Shown here: positions 15,562 to 26,435 of the stretch, piece by piece | Layout: every line of letters begins with the position of its first letter | Numbering within the stretch: the stretch's first letter is position 1 | Assembly (NCBI GenBank): GCA_019634695.1 | Contig: JAHCAW010000046.1 | Span: forward strand, 1 to 33,606 | DNA from: Candidatus Sumerlaeia bacterium | GTDB taxonomy: Bacteria > Sumerlaeota > Sumerlaeia > SLMS01 > JAHLLQ01 | DNA length: 33,606 nt | Direction: 5' to 3' | The notes under the pieces: model-generated | Told to the model about the DNA's origin: nothing | Seen by the model: the letters and a program-made list of their open reading frames with translations, nothing else | Database searches by the model: none | Made by a program: the position numbers and the translations under genes

Positions 15562-17496
15562 TCAGGCCCGCCTGCGGACAGGCAAGAGCAACAGAAGAGC
15601 CAACGCGGCCGCCAGAATCACCAGCCGCCCCCGCCACACCAGCGTCGCGCCGCGCTCCCACGCCGTCAACTCCCGCGGCAGCACGTACTCGCCGCCCAGC
15701 GGCGCCAGCACCCGTCCCTCGCCCGGCCACGACCAGTAGAGCCGGAGCTGCGCTGTCGGACTGGCGTCCGGGGCGAACTCCACTTCCATGACTTTCAAGC
15801 CAGATAGCTTGACATCAAAACGCTCGCCCAGCAGCACCCGCCGGTCGGCCCGCTGCCTCCCCCACACCGCCTGCCCGTCCAGCAGCGCCTCGAACGTCCC
15901 CTCGGCCGCCTTGCCGTTCAGGGCGTAAGTGCCGTGCGGCCGCAGGTCCAGCAACGCGCTGGCCCGCACCGCCGGCCCCTCGGCCAGCCGCAGATTCGCC
16001 ACCCGTCGCGTCGTGCCGGTCTCCGTCTCCTCGACCGTCCAGCCCCGCGGCCCCCGCATTGCCCCGCCCAGCGCCACCACCCCCAGCACCACCAGCGCCC
16101 CGGTCGCCCGCGGGCCCAGCGCGAAGCCCCGCCGGCTCCACGCCGAGAGCGCCACCACCAGCCCCGTCAGCGCGCCGACGTAGACCAGAATGTGCAGCAG
16201 CGCGTTGCCGCTGCCCAGCGTCGCGCGCGACACGGCCACCAGTCCCCGCAGCACCACCGGCTTCCACGCCTCGTCCTGCGCCAGCGCCGCCCAGCCCTGC
16301 CACAGCGCAAGCTGCGGCTCGAACTGCCAGCGGCTCTCCACCTGATGGAAGCCCCACAGCTCGTTCCACCACTCGATCGGACTCAGCACCGTGTAGAGCC
16401 CCGCCGCCCAGGCGCCCCAGGCCAGCGCCAGCCCGGTCGCCGTGCGCGTGGCCGGCGACCCCTCCCGCCAGCCTGCCACAACGGCCGCCACCGCCGGCAC
16501 CCCCAGCGCCACCACCGGCAGCAGGAACCGCGGGCCCGCCGTCCAGCCCCCGTGCCACGTCCAGAATGTGCCGTGGAACACCACCGAGAAGACCAGCGCC
16601 GCCAGCACCAGCAGGCTCCAGCGTCCCGCCGCCGTGGTGCGCTCCGGCGGCCGCGCCACCAGCGCCACCGCCAGCACCGGCCAGAAGACCAGCAGCCCGC
16701 GCTCGGGCGACAGCAGCAACCCGTGCGCCCCGGTCAGCAGCGGCGTCACGAACTCCTGGCCCTCGTATCCCTGCGCGAAGGGCGACCCCCGCAGCGCCGC
16801 GTTCTGGCCCAGCCGGATCAACACGCCCAGCACGATGCCCACCGCGCCCGACACCAGCAGCGGTCGGCGCGCGCCCTCCAGCCAGCCCCACACGAGCACC
16901 AATCCCACCAGCGGCAGCAGCGCCGGCCGGGCACAGATTCCCGCGGCCGCCAGCACCGCCGGCGCCGCCAGCGCCCAGGCCTTGGCCGGTCGGCCGTGCG
17001 AGTCCACCAGTGCCCAGGCCAGCCCGAGCAGCGCCGCGGCCGCCAGCGGTTCGCTGGCAAACGTCGCCGAGGCCGGCAGCAACGGACTCGCGACCAGCGC
17101 CACGAAGACGGCGGCCTCGAGGCGGGGCCGCTCCGGCGCCAACCGGCGCGTCATCCCCGCCGCGAACAGCCCCATCGCCACGAACAGCAGAGCGTTCGCC
17201 AGCGGCAGCAGCGAGAACGGCAACTCGCGCCCGGCGCGATGCAGCGCCCCCTCGATCCAGGCCAGCGGCACGCCGACCAGCGGCGTCCCAAGGCCGTAGC
17301 CCGTCGAGGTTTGACCGAAGATTTCCGGGAACTCCAGACTGCCGCGCCAGGCCAGCGCGTGACTGGTCGCCGCCATCAGCAGCTCGTCGCTCGTTTCGAG
17401 CCGGCCGCTGAACGCCAGCAGCGCCACCGCCAGCAACCCGGCCACCAACCATGCCCCGGGGCGCCGCGTGCCAGCATTGGATTCGTCACGGCCCAC
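15562..17496 (-). CDS. GT-C-type membrane glycosyltransferase-like protein with C-terminal PA14-like domain, 644 aa
   Basis: About ten or more hydrophobic segments span residues 15-475. Two motifs recall the lipid-linked-sugar (GT39/PMT-like) membrane glycosyltransferases: 'LLLSPERGLLVFWPVLAVAL' and 'WTWHGGWTAGPRFLLPV'. An acidic 'LETSDELL' after the first helix could be the catalytic acidic loop. After the last of these helices comes a soluble stretch (about 490-610) with 'GTYALNGKAAEGTFEALLDG' and 'LRLYWSWPGEG', which resembles a degenerate PA14 carbohydrate-binding fold, and then a final anchoring helix. The likely role is transfer of a sugar from a polyprenyl carrier at the periplasmic face; the acceptor is unknown. 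The start is GTG 17496, with AGGAAG about 11 bases upstream. It lies 37 bases after the permease gene. Confidence 0.68.
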   Translation of the reverse strand: MGRDESNAGTRRPGAWLVAGLLAVALLAFSGRLETSDELLMAATSHALAWRGSLEFPEIFGQTSTGYGLGTPLVGVPLAWIEGALHRAGRELPFSLLPLANALLFVAMGLFAAGMTRRLAPERPRLEAAVFVALVASPLLPASATFASEPLAAAALLGLAWALVDSHGRPAKAWALAAPAVLAAAGICARPALLPLVGLVLVWGWLEGARRPLLVSGAVGIVLGVLIRLGQNAALRGSPFAQGYEGQEFVTPLLTGAHGLLLSPERGLLVFWPVLAVALVARPPERTTAAGRWSLLVLAALVFSVVFHGTFWTWHGGWTAGPRFLLPVVALGVPAVAAVVAGWREGSPATRTATGLALAWGAWAAGLYTVLSPIEWWNELWGFHQVESRWQFEPQLALWQGWAALAQDEAWKPVVLRGLVAVSRATLGSGNALLHILVYVGALTGLVVALSAWSRRGFALGPRATGALVVLGVVALGGAMRGPRGWTVEETETGTTRRVANLRLAEGPAVRASALLDLRPHGTYALNGKAAEGTFEALLDGQAVWGRQRADRRVLLGERFDVKLSGLKVMEVEFAPDASPTAQLRLYWSWPGEGRVLAPLGGEYVLPRELTAWERGATLVWRGRLVILAAALALLLLLPVRRRA

Positions 17497-17533
17497 TTGG
17501 CGAGCTTCCTCGAACGCGCGATGTCGCCGGCTC

Positions 17534-18550
17534 TCATCCCTCCCGCAAGCGCGGGTTCAGCACCGGGTACAACGAGTCCGCCACCAGGTTCGCCGACACC
17601 AGCAGCGAACAGTAGAACACCGTGATGCCCAGGATCAGCGGCATGTCGCGGTTCTGCACCGAGCGCACGAACATGTCGCCCAGTCCCGGGATGTTGAAGA
17701 TCGTCTCGATCACCAGACTGCCCACCAGCATGCCCGCCGCCACCGGCATCACGTAGGTGACCACCGAACTGAGCGAGTTGCGCAGCGCGTGCCGGAACAC
17801 CACCTTCAACTCTGCCACGCCCTTGGCGCGCGCCGTGCGGATGAAGTCCTCGCGCAGCGCCTCCAGCATCGACACCCGCGTCAGGCGCAGGATTGCCGCC
17901 ATCGAGAACATCGACAGACACAACGCCGCCGTCCACAAGTTGCGATCGTTGGACCAGTCCGTCGGTCGAATCCACTGTAGGCGTCGCGCCAGAAAATACA
18001 CCGCCAGCGACGCCAGCACGAAGTTGGGCACTGACATGCCGACCAGCGCCACGACGCGCCCGAGCTGGTCCGGCCATCGATTGTGGTACACCGCCGTCAG
18101 CACGCCGAGCGGAATGCCCAGACAGATTGCTATCAGAAACGCGCGCCACGCCAGGCGCCAGGTCTTGGGCGCATGCTCCGCCGCAATCTGCCGGAAGGTG
18201 CGGTTGTTCTGATGCCGCGACGGGATCGTGTCCAGCCGCAGCAGGTGCCACATCTGCATCGCGTACTGCTGCACCAGCGGCTTGTCCAGATGGTACTGCT
18301 TGCGGATGTTCTCGTAGGTGCGCTGGTCGACGCGGCCCTCGCGCACGAGGGCGTCCTCCTCGCCGCCGGCCGCCTTCGTCAGGAAGAACACCGTCGTCGC
18401 CACCACCCACATCGTAAACAGGGCCATTGGCAGGCGGCGCAGGAAGTTGGGCAGGAAGAGGCGGAGGAAGGTCGGGATCGAGCGCGCGGTCAACGCCAGG
18501 AGCGTGATCGCGGCCAGCAGCACCAGCACCGTCGGAAGGCCCACCTGCAC
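17534..18550 (-). CDS. ABC transporter permease, OppB/DppB (peptide/nickel-type) family, 338 aa
   Basis: This is one of the two membrane subunits of a dipeptide/oligopeptide importer. The family marks are the N-terminal helix followed by 'YHLDKPLVQQYAMQM' (the usual 'LGLDxPLxxQY' element), a binding-protein-dependent transport fold with ~6 helices, and the EAA loop 'RTARAKGVAELKVVFRHALRN' that docks the ATPase. About 45 residues with an extra hydrophobic segment precede the canonical N-terminus. GTG 18550 follows the lipoprotein stop by 4 bases; a second GTG at 18544 is possible. No partner permease (OppC), ATPase (OppD/F) or binding protein is encoded in the window downstream, so it is an orphan subunit here. 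Some genomes scatter these genes, so loss of function cannot be concluded. Confidence 0.88.
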   Translation of the reverse strand: MQVGLPTVLVLLAAITLLALTARSIPTFLRLFLPNFLRRLPMALFTMWVVATTVFFLTKAAGGEEDALVREGRVDQRTYENIRKQYHLDKPLVQQYAMQMWHLLRLDTIPSRHQNNRTFRQIAAEHAPKTWRLAWRAFLIAICLGIPLGVLTAVYHNRWPDQLGRVVALVGMSVPNFVLASLAVYFLARRLQWIRPTDWSNDRNLWTAALCLSMFSMAAILRLTRVSMLEALREDFIRTARAKGVAELKVVFRHALRNSLSSVVTYVMPVAAGMLVGSLVIETIFNIPGLGDMFVRSVQNRDMPLILGITVFYCSLLVSANLVADSLYPVLNPRLREG

Positions 18551-18554
18551 GGTG

Positions 18555-19124
18555 TCAGCCTCCGGTCGCCGGCGTGCTCGTCAGCAGCCGCACCTGCACC
18601 TGCTCGGTCGTCGCCAACGGCGAGAAGCAGACCGCGCGATAGCGATACGCCCCGCGCGCCGGCGCCGACGCCCGCGCCCACTCCGTCGTGTCCAGCAGCA
18701 CCCCGTCCTCGCGGAAGAACAGCGTCCGGATCTCAAACGTCAATGGGTCGGTGTCGTGCAGATTGAACACCTCGAGCCGCACCACCGGCATGTTCTCGAA
18801 CGTCGTGCGCTGGAACTCGTAGCCCCGAATCTCGACCCGCTGGCGCAACTCCTCGGGCACCTGACCGGAGACGAGCGTCAGGAAGTCCTCCAGCCGCGGC
18901 CACTCCTCCTTGGGCACCGCCTGATTGACCGGCCGGCGGGCGAGCAGCTCGTCGGGCGACGGGGGCCCTGCGGACCGCGTCTGCGAGGTCGCGGCCGGAC
19001 GCGTGGTGGCAACCGGCGCCGGCGTCTGCCCGGCAACCTGACCCGACGGCGCCGGATCCGAGCACGCGCCCGCGCCCAGCATCGCCGCCGCCAGAATGAT
19101 CACGCCCGCACCGCCTGCGCGCAT
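18555..19124 (-). CDS. Small lipoprotein with C-terminal beta domain (possibly YcfL/DUF1425-like), 189 aa
   Basis: ATG 19124 is preceded by GAGGAG about 10 bases upstream and opens a signal sequence, 'RAGGAGVIILAAAMLGAGAC'. The Cys is a plausible lipidation site, although the residue three before it is Ala, which is weak for a lipobox. A Pro/Ala/Thr-rich linker (about 22-60) follows. The C-terminal ~95 residues are beta-rich: 'MPVVRLEVFNLHDTDPLTFE', 'LFFREDGVLLDT' and 'YRAVCFSPLATTEQVQVRLL'. That pattern (a strand, 'hyphen-phrase' of an unadorned W/F-x-D-x-x-G element, then a C-terminal strand) recalls the YcfL/DUF1425 lipoproteins, which is a suggestion only. It leads a unit with the permease and glycosyltransferase and is transcribed divergently from metH. 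Confidence 0.7.
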   Translation of the reverse strand: MRAGGAGVIILAAAMLGAGACSDPAPSGQVAGQTPAPVATTRPAATSQTRSAGPPSPDELLARRPVNQAVPKEEWPRLEDFLTLVSGQVPEELRQRVEIRGYEFQRTTFENMPVVRLEVFNLHDTDPLTFEIRTLFFREDGVLLDTTEWARASAPARGAYRYRAVCFSPLATTEQVQVRLLTSTPATGG

Positions 19125-19278
19125 CGCACGCCACTCCTCGTCCGCCTGAAGTCCCAAGCGGCCTGCATTGGGGAAAACGACCCTTGGGAAGGCAAGCAGA
19201 GATGGCTCGCGGGTGGAGGCGGCGCGCGGCGGATGGGCGAACCAGCGTCCGTCGCTGGCCGTTCACAGAGCACCGGCG

Positions 19279-19377
19279 GACAGGCCAAACGTGCCGGACG
19301 TGTCCGACGGGTCAGACTTGTCCGACTCGTCCGACCAATCCTTCCGGCCGCCGGCAACCCCCGACGGATTGGTCCCA
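19279..19377 (+). repeat. Dispersed ~100-bp intergenic repeat, copy 1, with internal 9-bp periodicity
   Basis: This stretch matches 31339-31429 in the same orientation. Shared blocks include 'GGTCAGAC', 'TGTCCGACTCGTCCGAC' and 'TCCTTCCGGCCGCCGGC'. Inside, the motif GTCCGAC recurs every 9 bases (for example 19302, 19320 and 19329, with a variant GTCAGAC at 19311). This copy has one extra 9-bp unit, about 19294-19302, compared with copy 2. CCAATCC at 19335 and GGATTGG at 19366 form an inverted pair around a short CCGGCCGCCGG palindrome. It sits in the divergent space between the lipoprotein and metH genes, upstream of the metH promoter. Confidence 0.75.
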
Positions 19378-19394
19378 TTTGGCGCATCGGTTCC

Positions 19395-19413
19395 ATCGCC
19401 GCGCCGCGGCGAT
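19395..19413. other. Perfect inverted repeat upstream of the metH promoter
   Basis: ATCGCCGC (19395-19402) and GCGGCGAT (19406-19413) form an 8-bp stem (9 bp with the flanking C-G pair) around a 3-base loop. No T tract follows on either strand, so it is not an obvious terminator. It lies between repeat copy 1 and the metH -35 box. Its role is unknown, and chance palindromes are common in DNA this GC-rich. Confidence 0.4.
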
Positions 19414-19425
19414 GCGGGTCCCCCC

Positions 19426-19456
19426 TTGACAGGGCATCAAGACATCATGATATGTT
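19426..19456 (+). promoter_or_regulatory. Probable metH promoter (-35 TTGACA; -10 near TATGTT)
   Basis: A perfect TTGACA lies at 19426-19431. Candidate -10 hexamers are TATGTT at 19451-19456 (19-base spacer) and TGATAT at 19448-19453 (16-base spacer), both imperfect. The A/T-rich patch from 19436 to 19458 stands out sharply from the GC-rich surroundings. Transcription would start about 70 bases before the metH ATG at 19535. The dyad at 19435-19460 covers the spacer and -10 region, which implies repression at this promoter. Confidence 0.6.
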
Positions 19457-19460
19457 GATG
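19435..19460. promoter_or_regulatory. Operator-like 26-bp dyad over the metH promoter
   Basis: The left half CATCAAGACATCA and the right half TGATATGTTGATG are reverse complements at 11 of 13 positions, meeting at the palindromic core ATCATGAT with outer arms CATCAA and TTGATG. The site covers the promoter spacer and -10 region. A long dyad of this type is the expected target of a dimeric winged-helix (ArsR-family) repressor; SahR, an ArsR-family regulator, is known to control methionine/SAM-cycle genes in Proteobacteria. Assignment to any particular regulator is inference, and no such regulator gene is in the window. Confidence 0.6.
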
Positions 19461-19534
19461 CGTGCGTTGCGCGGGCGGGGCCTTGCCGGCCGGGTGTCCG
19501 CGCGGCGCCGCATTTCGCGAGGTCGCTTCCGTCT

Positions 19535-23286
<3,752 letters not shown>

Positions 23287-23304
23287 GCGGACGAGTCTGG
23301 CGGA

Positions 23305-25047
23305 TTACTTCTTCTCGAGCGCCGAGCGCAGGGCGTCGCCGAAGAGCGAGCCGCCGAGCGATTGCTTGCTCGTGTTGCGGTACTGGTCGACGGCCTCGCG
23401 TTCGGCTTCGCGCAGGGCCTGGCGGCGCGAAAGGGCGATGCGGCCGCGGTCGGCCTCGATCTTCAGCACCTTGACCGTCACCTCCTGCCCGACGCGCAGC
23501 GCCTTGTCGATCGCCTCGACGCGCACCTCATCGATCTCGCTGATGTGCATCATGCCCTCGATGCCGGGGGCCAGTTCGACGAAGGCGCCGAAGGGCACGA
23601 GACGGGTCACCTTGCCGGTGACGAGCGAGCCGACCTTGTGCTCGCGGCGGAAGCGCTCGAGCGGCGAGGCCTCGAGCTGCTTGAGCCCGAGCCCGATGCG
23701 GCGCTTCTCGATGTCGAGCTTGACGACGGCGACCTCGAGTTCCTGGCCCTCGGCCAGCACGTCCGACGGGTGCTTGACGCGTTCGGTCCAGCTCAGGTCG
23801 CCGATGTGCAGCAGGCCCTCGGTGCCGTCCTCGAGCCGGATGAAGGCGCCGAAGTCGCGCACGGAGGCGACGACGCCGCGATGGCGCGAGCCGATGGGGA
23901 AGCGCGCCTCGATGTCGAGCCACGGGTCGCGCGACAGGTGCTTGAGGCTGAGCGACAGGCGCTTGCGGTCGCGGTCGATGGCGGTGACCTGACAGGTGAC
24001 CTCGTCGCCGGGGCGGAAGTGGTCGCCGGCCGCGCGGCGCGTGGTGTCCCATGCGATGTCGCCGGCATGCAGCAGGCCGGTGAGCCCTTCCTGCAACTGC
24101 ACGAAGGCGCCGAAGTCCTTGGTCTCGACAACCTTGCCCTTGACGATCGAGCCGACGGGGAAGGTCTCGTCGATGGTCTCCCAAGGGTCGCGGTCGAGGC
24201 GCTTGCGCGACAGGGTGAGGCGGCCGTTCTCGGCCGAGACGTCGAGGACCTTGACGTCGATCTCGTCGCCGGGCGTGAAGAGGTCGGCGGGCGTGACGCC
24301 GCGTTCGTAGCTGAGTTCGGAGCGCGGGATGAGGCCCTCTGCGCCGTCGAGGGCGACGAAGACGCCGAAGTCGAGGACGTCGCGGACGACGCCGCGCAGG
24401 GTGGCGCCGGGCTCGACGGTGCGGAGGAACTCGTCGCGGCGGCGGTCGCGGCGCTGCTCGAGGAGCTTGCGGCGCGAGAGCACGGCGCGCTGGCGCTCCT
24501 CGTCATACTCGAGGACGAGCGCCTCGATTTCTTGGCCGACGAGCGCGTCGAAGTCGGTGATCCGCAGCGTGTCGGCCTGGCTGGCGGGCATGAAGGCGGG
24601 CATGCCGACATCGACAAGGAGCCCGCCCTTGACGGCGCGGGCAACGATGCCGCGCACGGGCACGCCGGCGGCGGCGGCCTCGCGCAGCATGCGGGCCGCC
24701 TCGGCTGCGCGCGCCTTGGCGAAGCTCAGGTCCACCGTGCCGTCGCTGTTCGTCCCGAGCAGGACGAGGCGAACGGACTCGCCCGGGCGCACGAGCACCT
24801 CGCCGCGGCCGTCCTGAAACTCGCGCAGCGGCACGGCGCACTCGGCCTTGAAGCCGTAGTCCACGAGCACGACGTCGTCGAGGATGCGCACGACTGTGGC
24901 ATCGACCAGCTCGCCGGCCTGACGGGGTTCGCCGCCGGGCAGGTGTTGCTCGAGCAGGGCGGCAAAGTCGTCCTCGGCCGGTTCCTTGGCGGTGGACTTG
25001 GGGGCGTCGTCCAGAATTTCGTCGTCGTATTCGCGGGGGGTGGGCAT
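23305..25047 (-). CDS. rpsA: 30S ribosomal protein S1 (six S1 domains), 580 aa
   Basis: S1 binds mRNA leaders and loads them on the 30S subunit. Six consecutive OB-fold S1 domains are visible, starting at about residues 38, 122, 209, 295, 381 and 467. Domains 3-6 are the best conserved ('GVVRDVLDFGVFVALDGAEG', 'GKVVETKDFGAFVQLQEG', 'GVVASVRDFGAFIRLEDGTEG', 'GKVTRLVPFGAFVELAPGIEG'), each ending with an 'hSLSxKxL' strand. Domains 1-2 are more divergent, as usual for ribosome-binding S1 domains. The N-terminal ~35 residues are acidic, and the C-terminal ~40 form a charged tail. ATG 25047 is chosen over the longer frame, which would add 13 unlikely residues. No Shine-Dalgarno site precedes it, which is also known for S1 genes elsewhere. 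Length is close to the family norm. Confidence 0.9.
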   Translation of the reverse strand: MPTPREYDDEILDDAPKSTAKEPAEDDFAALLEQHLPGGEPRQAGELVDATVVRILDDVVLVDYGFKAECAVPLREFQDGRGEVLVRPGESVRLVLLGTNSDGTVDLSFAKARAAEAARMLREAAAAGVPVRGIVARAVKGGLLVDVGMPAFMPASQADTLRITDFDALVGQEIEALVLEYDEERQRAVLSRRKLLEQRRDRRRDEFLRTVEPGATLRGVVRDVLDFGVFVALDGAEGLIPRSELSYERGVTPADLFTPGDEIDVKVLDVSAENGRLTLSRKRLDRDPWETIDETFPVGSIVKGKVVETKDFGAFVQLQEGLTGLLHAGDIAWDTTRRAAGDHFRPGDEVTCQVTAIDRDRKRLSLSLKHLSRDPWLDIEARFPIGSRHRGVVASVRDFGAFIRLEDGTEGLLHIGDLSWTERVKHPSDVLAEGQELEVAVVKLDIEKRRIGLGLKQLEASPLERFRREHKVGSLVTGKVTRLVPFGAFVELAPGIEGMMHISEIDEVRVEAIDKALRVGQEVTVKVLKIEADRGRIALSRRQALREAEREAVDQYRNTSKQSLGGSLFGDALRSALEKK

Positions 25048-25199
25048 GGTGTGCTGTGAGGTCCGAAGGGCGCTGCCGCGCGGCATCGCGCGGGGCCGCG
25101 TTCGTCGCCGATGGGCGCCCGCCGGTCAACGGGATTGCGTGGCGTTGGTTCGCCAGGCGACCGACCGCATGAAGAGCGGACGTGTCCGACTTCGAGCCC

Positions 25200-26435
25200 T
25201 CACCGCAGCCGCACCCACGACAGACGCAGGTCCCACGAGGCGTCGGAGGAGAACAGCAGCGGCACACCGTCGCGATACCGGGGCGCATCGACGGGCAGGG
25301 CGACCCGAACGTTCGGCAGAAGGATGTAGTCGATCAGCCGCCCCTGTCGGTCGAACAGCGCCACCTCATCTTGGTCCACCATCAGGTGGCGACCATCGAG
25401 CAGCGACACGAGCGGCAGGGTATACGGGGCCGTCACGTTGTAGGAACCCTGTGACCACGGATAGGGAAACGAGGGTTCGCCGGGGTGCTCGATCGGAAGA
25501 GAACTGTCGAATCGGTAAAACAGAGGGTTGTGATAGTGGTAATCGATGCGCAGACCATGGGAGCCATCCTCGTGGACGATGGGCATGAGCATGACAGGCG
25601 ACCGGTCCGGCGGCAGGGCGAAGGTGCCGCGGCGCACGACGTTGCCGTGGCGATCGTGGAGCCGATAGTCGCCCCAGGGCTCGAGCACCAGAAGCGCCGC
25701 GCCGAGGCGGGTGTGGAGGTCGCCGGCAACCAGCTTCGCCCCCCGCGAGGCTTCGGCTTCGCCCACCAGGGCGCCATTGGCGTCGAAGAAGAAGAGTTGG
25801 CGACGTATCGGGATGTGCACGACGATGGCTTCGCCGACGCCACGCCGGACGATCGGCACGATGATTCCGCGCGCATCCTGGGCCAGTCCCGGGACCGCCG
25901 CGCTCCATCGGGGAAATTCGCGCGTGGCGTCCCATGCTTCCAGAATCCCGCGTCTCGAATGCAGGAGCAGGATGAGGTCACGGTCCTGCGTGAGCAGGCG
26001 ACGACAGAACCCGTGACTTGCCAGTTGCGATGAGTAGGACAGGATACCGCCCGGAAGATGCTCATCGGTCGTGGCAAGTACCCGCGGGGATTCGCCAAGC
26101 GGGTTCGTCACGATCAGATCCCCGTCGCAGGCGGCGATGAACGCGGACGGGGTGCGCCGCGACTCGAAACGTCCGAGCATGAAGTAGGAGACACTATACT
26201 CGTCGATGTCCATGGGGAGGCCGCCGGCGACCTCCATCTGGCCCGACAACGAGGTCTGATGGGGGGGAAAGTACTCGCGGACGAAGTTCCATACATCGTC
26301 CACGCCGACCGGCAGTTCGTCCGCGAACGATTCGTCGTTCCATGCCCGAAGGAACAGATCGGTCAGCAGGCCAACGCCGGCCAACACGATCGCGAGCAGG
26401 ACCAGACGCTCGATCCAGCGATGGCGACGCTTCAT
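25200..26435 (-). CDS. Membrane-anchored beta-propeller-like protein of unknown function, 411 aa
   Basis: I do not recognise a family. A basic start ('MKRRHRWIERL') is followed by one membrane helix ('VLLAIVLAGVGLLTDLFL', about 12-29), and the rest is predicted to lie outside the cytoplasm. The ectodomain repeats a strand-turn pattern of propeller blades: 'FFFDANGALVGE', 'RLHDRHGNVVRRG' and 'ALFDRQGRLIDYI', plus an 'ILEAWDATREFPRW' element like a PQQ-type blade. The ATG overlaps the stop of the preceding gene by four bases, so the two are translated together and probably act together. Third-codon bases are somewhat less GC-biased than in metH or bamA. No catalytic residues can be named. Confidence 0.7.
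   Translation of the reverse strand: MKRRHRWIERLVLLAIVLAGVGLLTDLFLRAWNDESFADELPVGVDDVWNFVREYFPPHQTSLSGQMEVAGGLPMDIDEYSVSYFMLGRFESRRTPSAFIAACDGDLIVTNPLGESPRVLATTDEHLPGGILSYSSQLASHGFCRRLLTQDRDLILLLHSRRGILEAWDATREFPRWSAAVPGLAQDARGIIVPIVRRGVGEAIVVHIPIRRQLFFFDANGALVGEAEASRGAKLVAGDLHTRLGAALLVLEPWGDYRLHDRHGNVVRRGTFALPPDRSPVMLMPIVHEDGSHGLRIDYHYHNPLFYRFDSSLPIEHPGEPSFPYPWSQGSYNVTAPYTLPLVSLLDGRHLMVDQDEVALFDRQGRLIDYILLPNVRVALPVDAPRYRDGVPLLFSSDASWDLRLSWVRLR

Noticed and set aside
19279..19377. CRISPR array
   Set aside because: The units are 9 bp with no unique spacers of 30-40 bp, and there are no cas genes.
19462..19534. In-frame upstream extension of metH from GTG 19462
   Set aside because: The extension has no MetH similarity and overlaps the promoter/operator; the true N-terminus ('LVLDGAMGT') is in the frame of ATG 19535.
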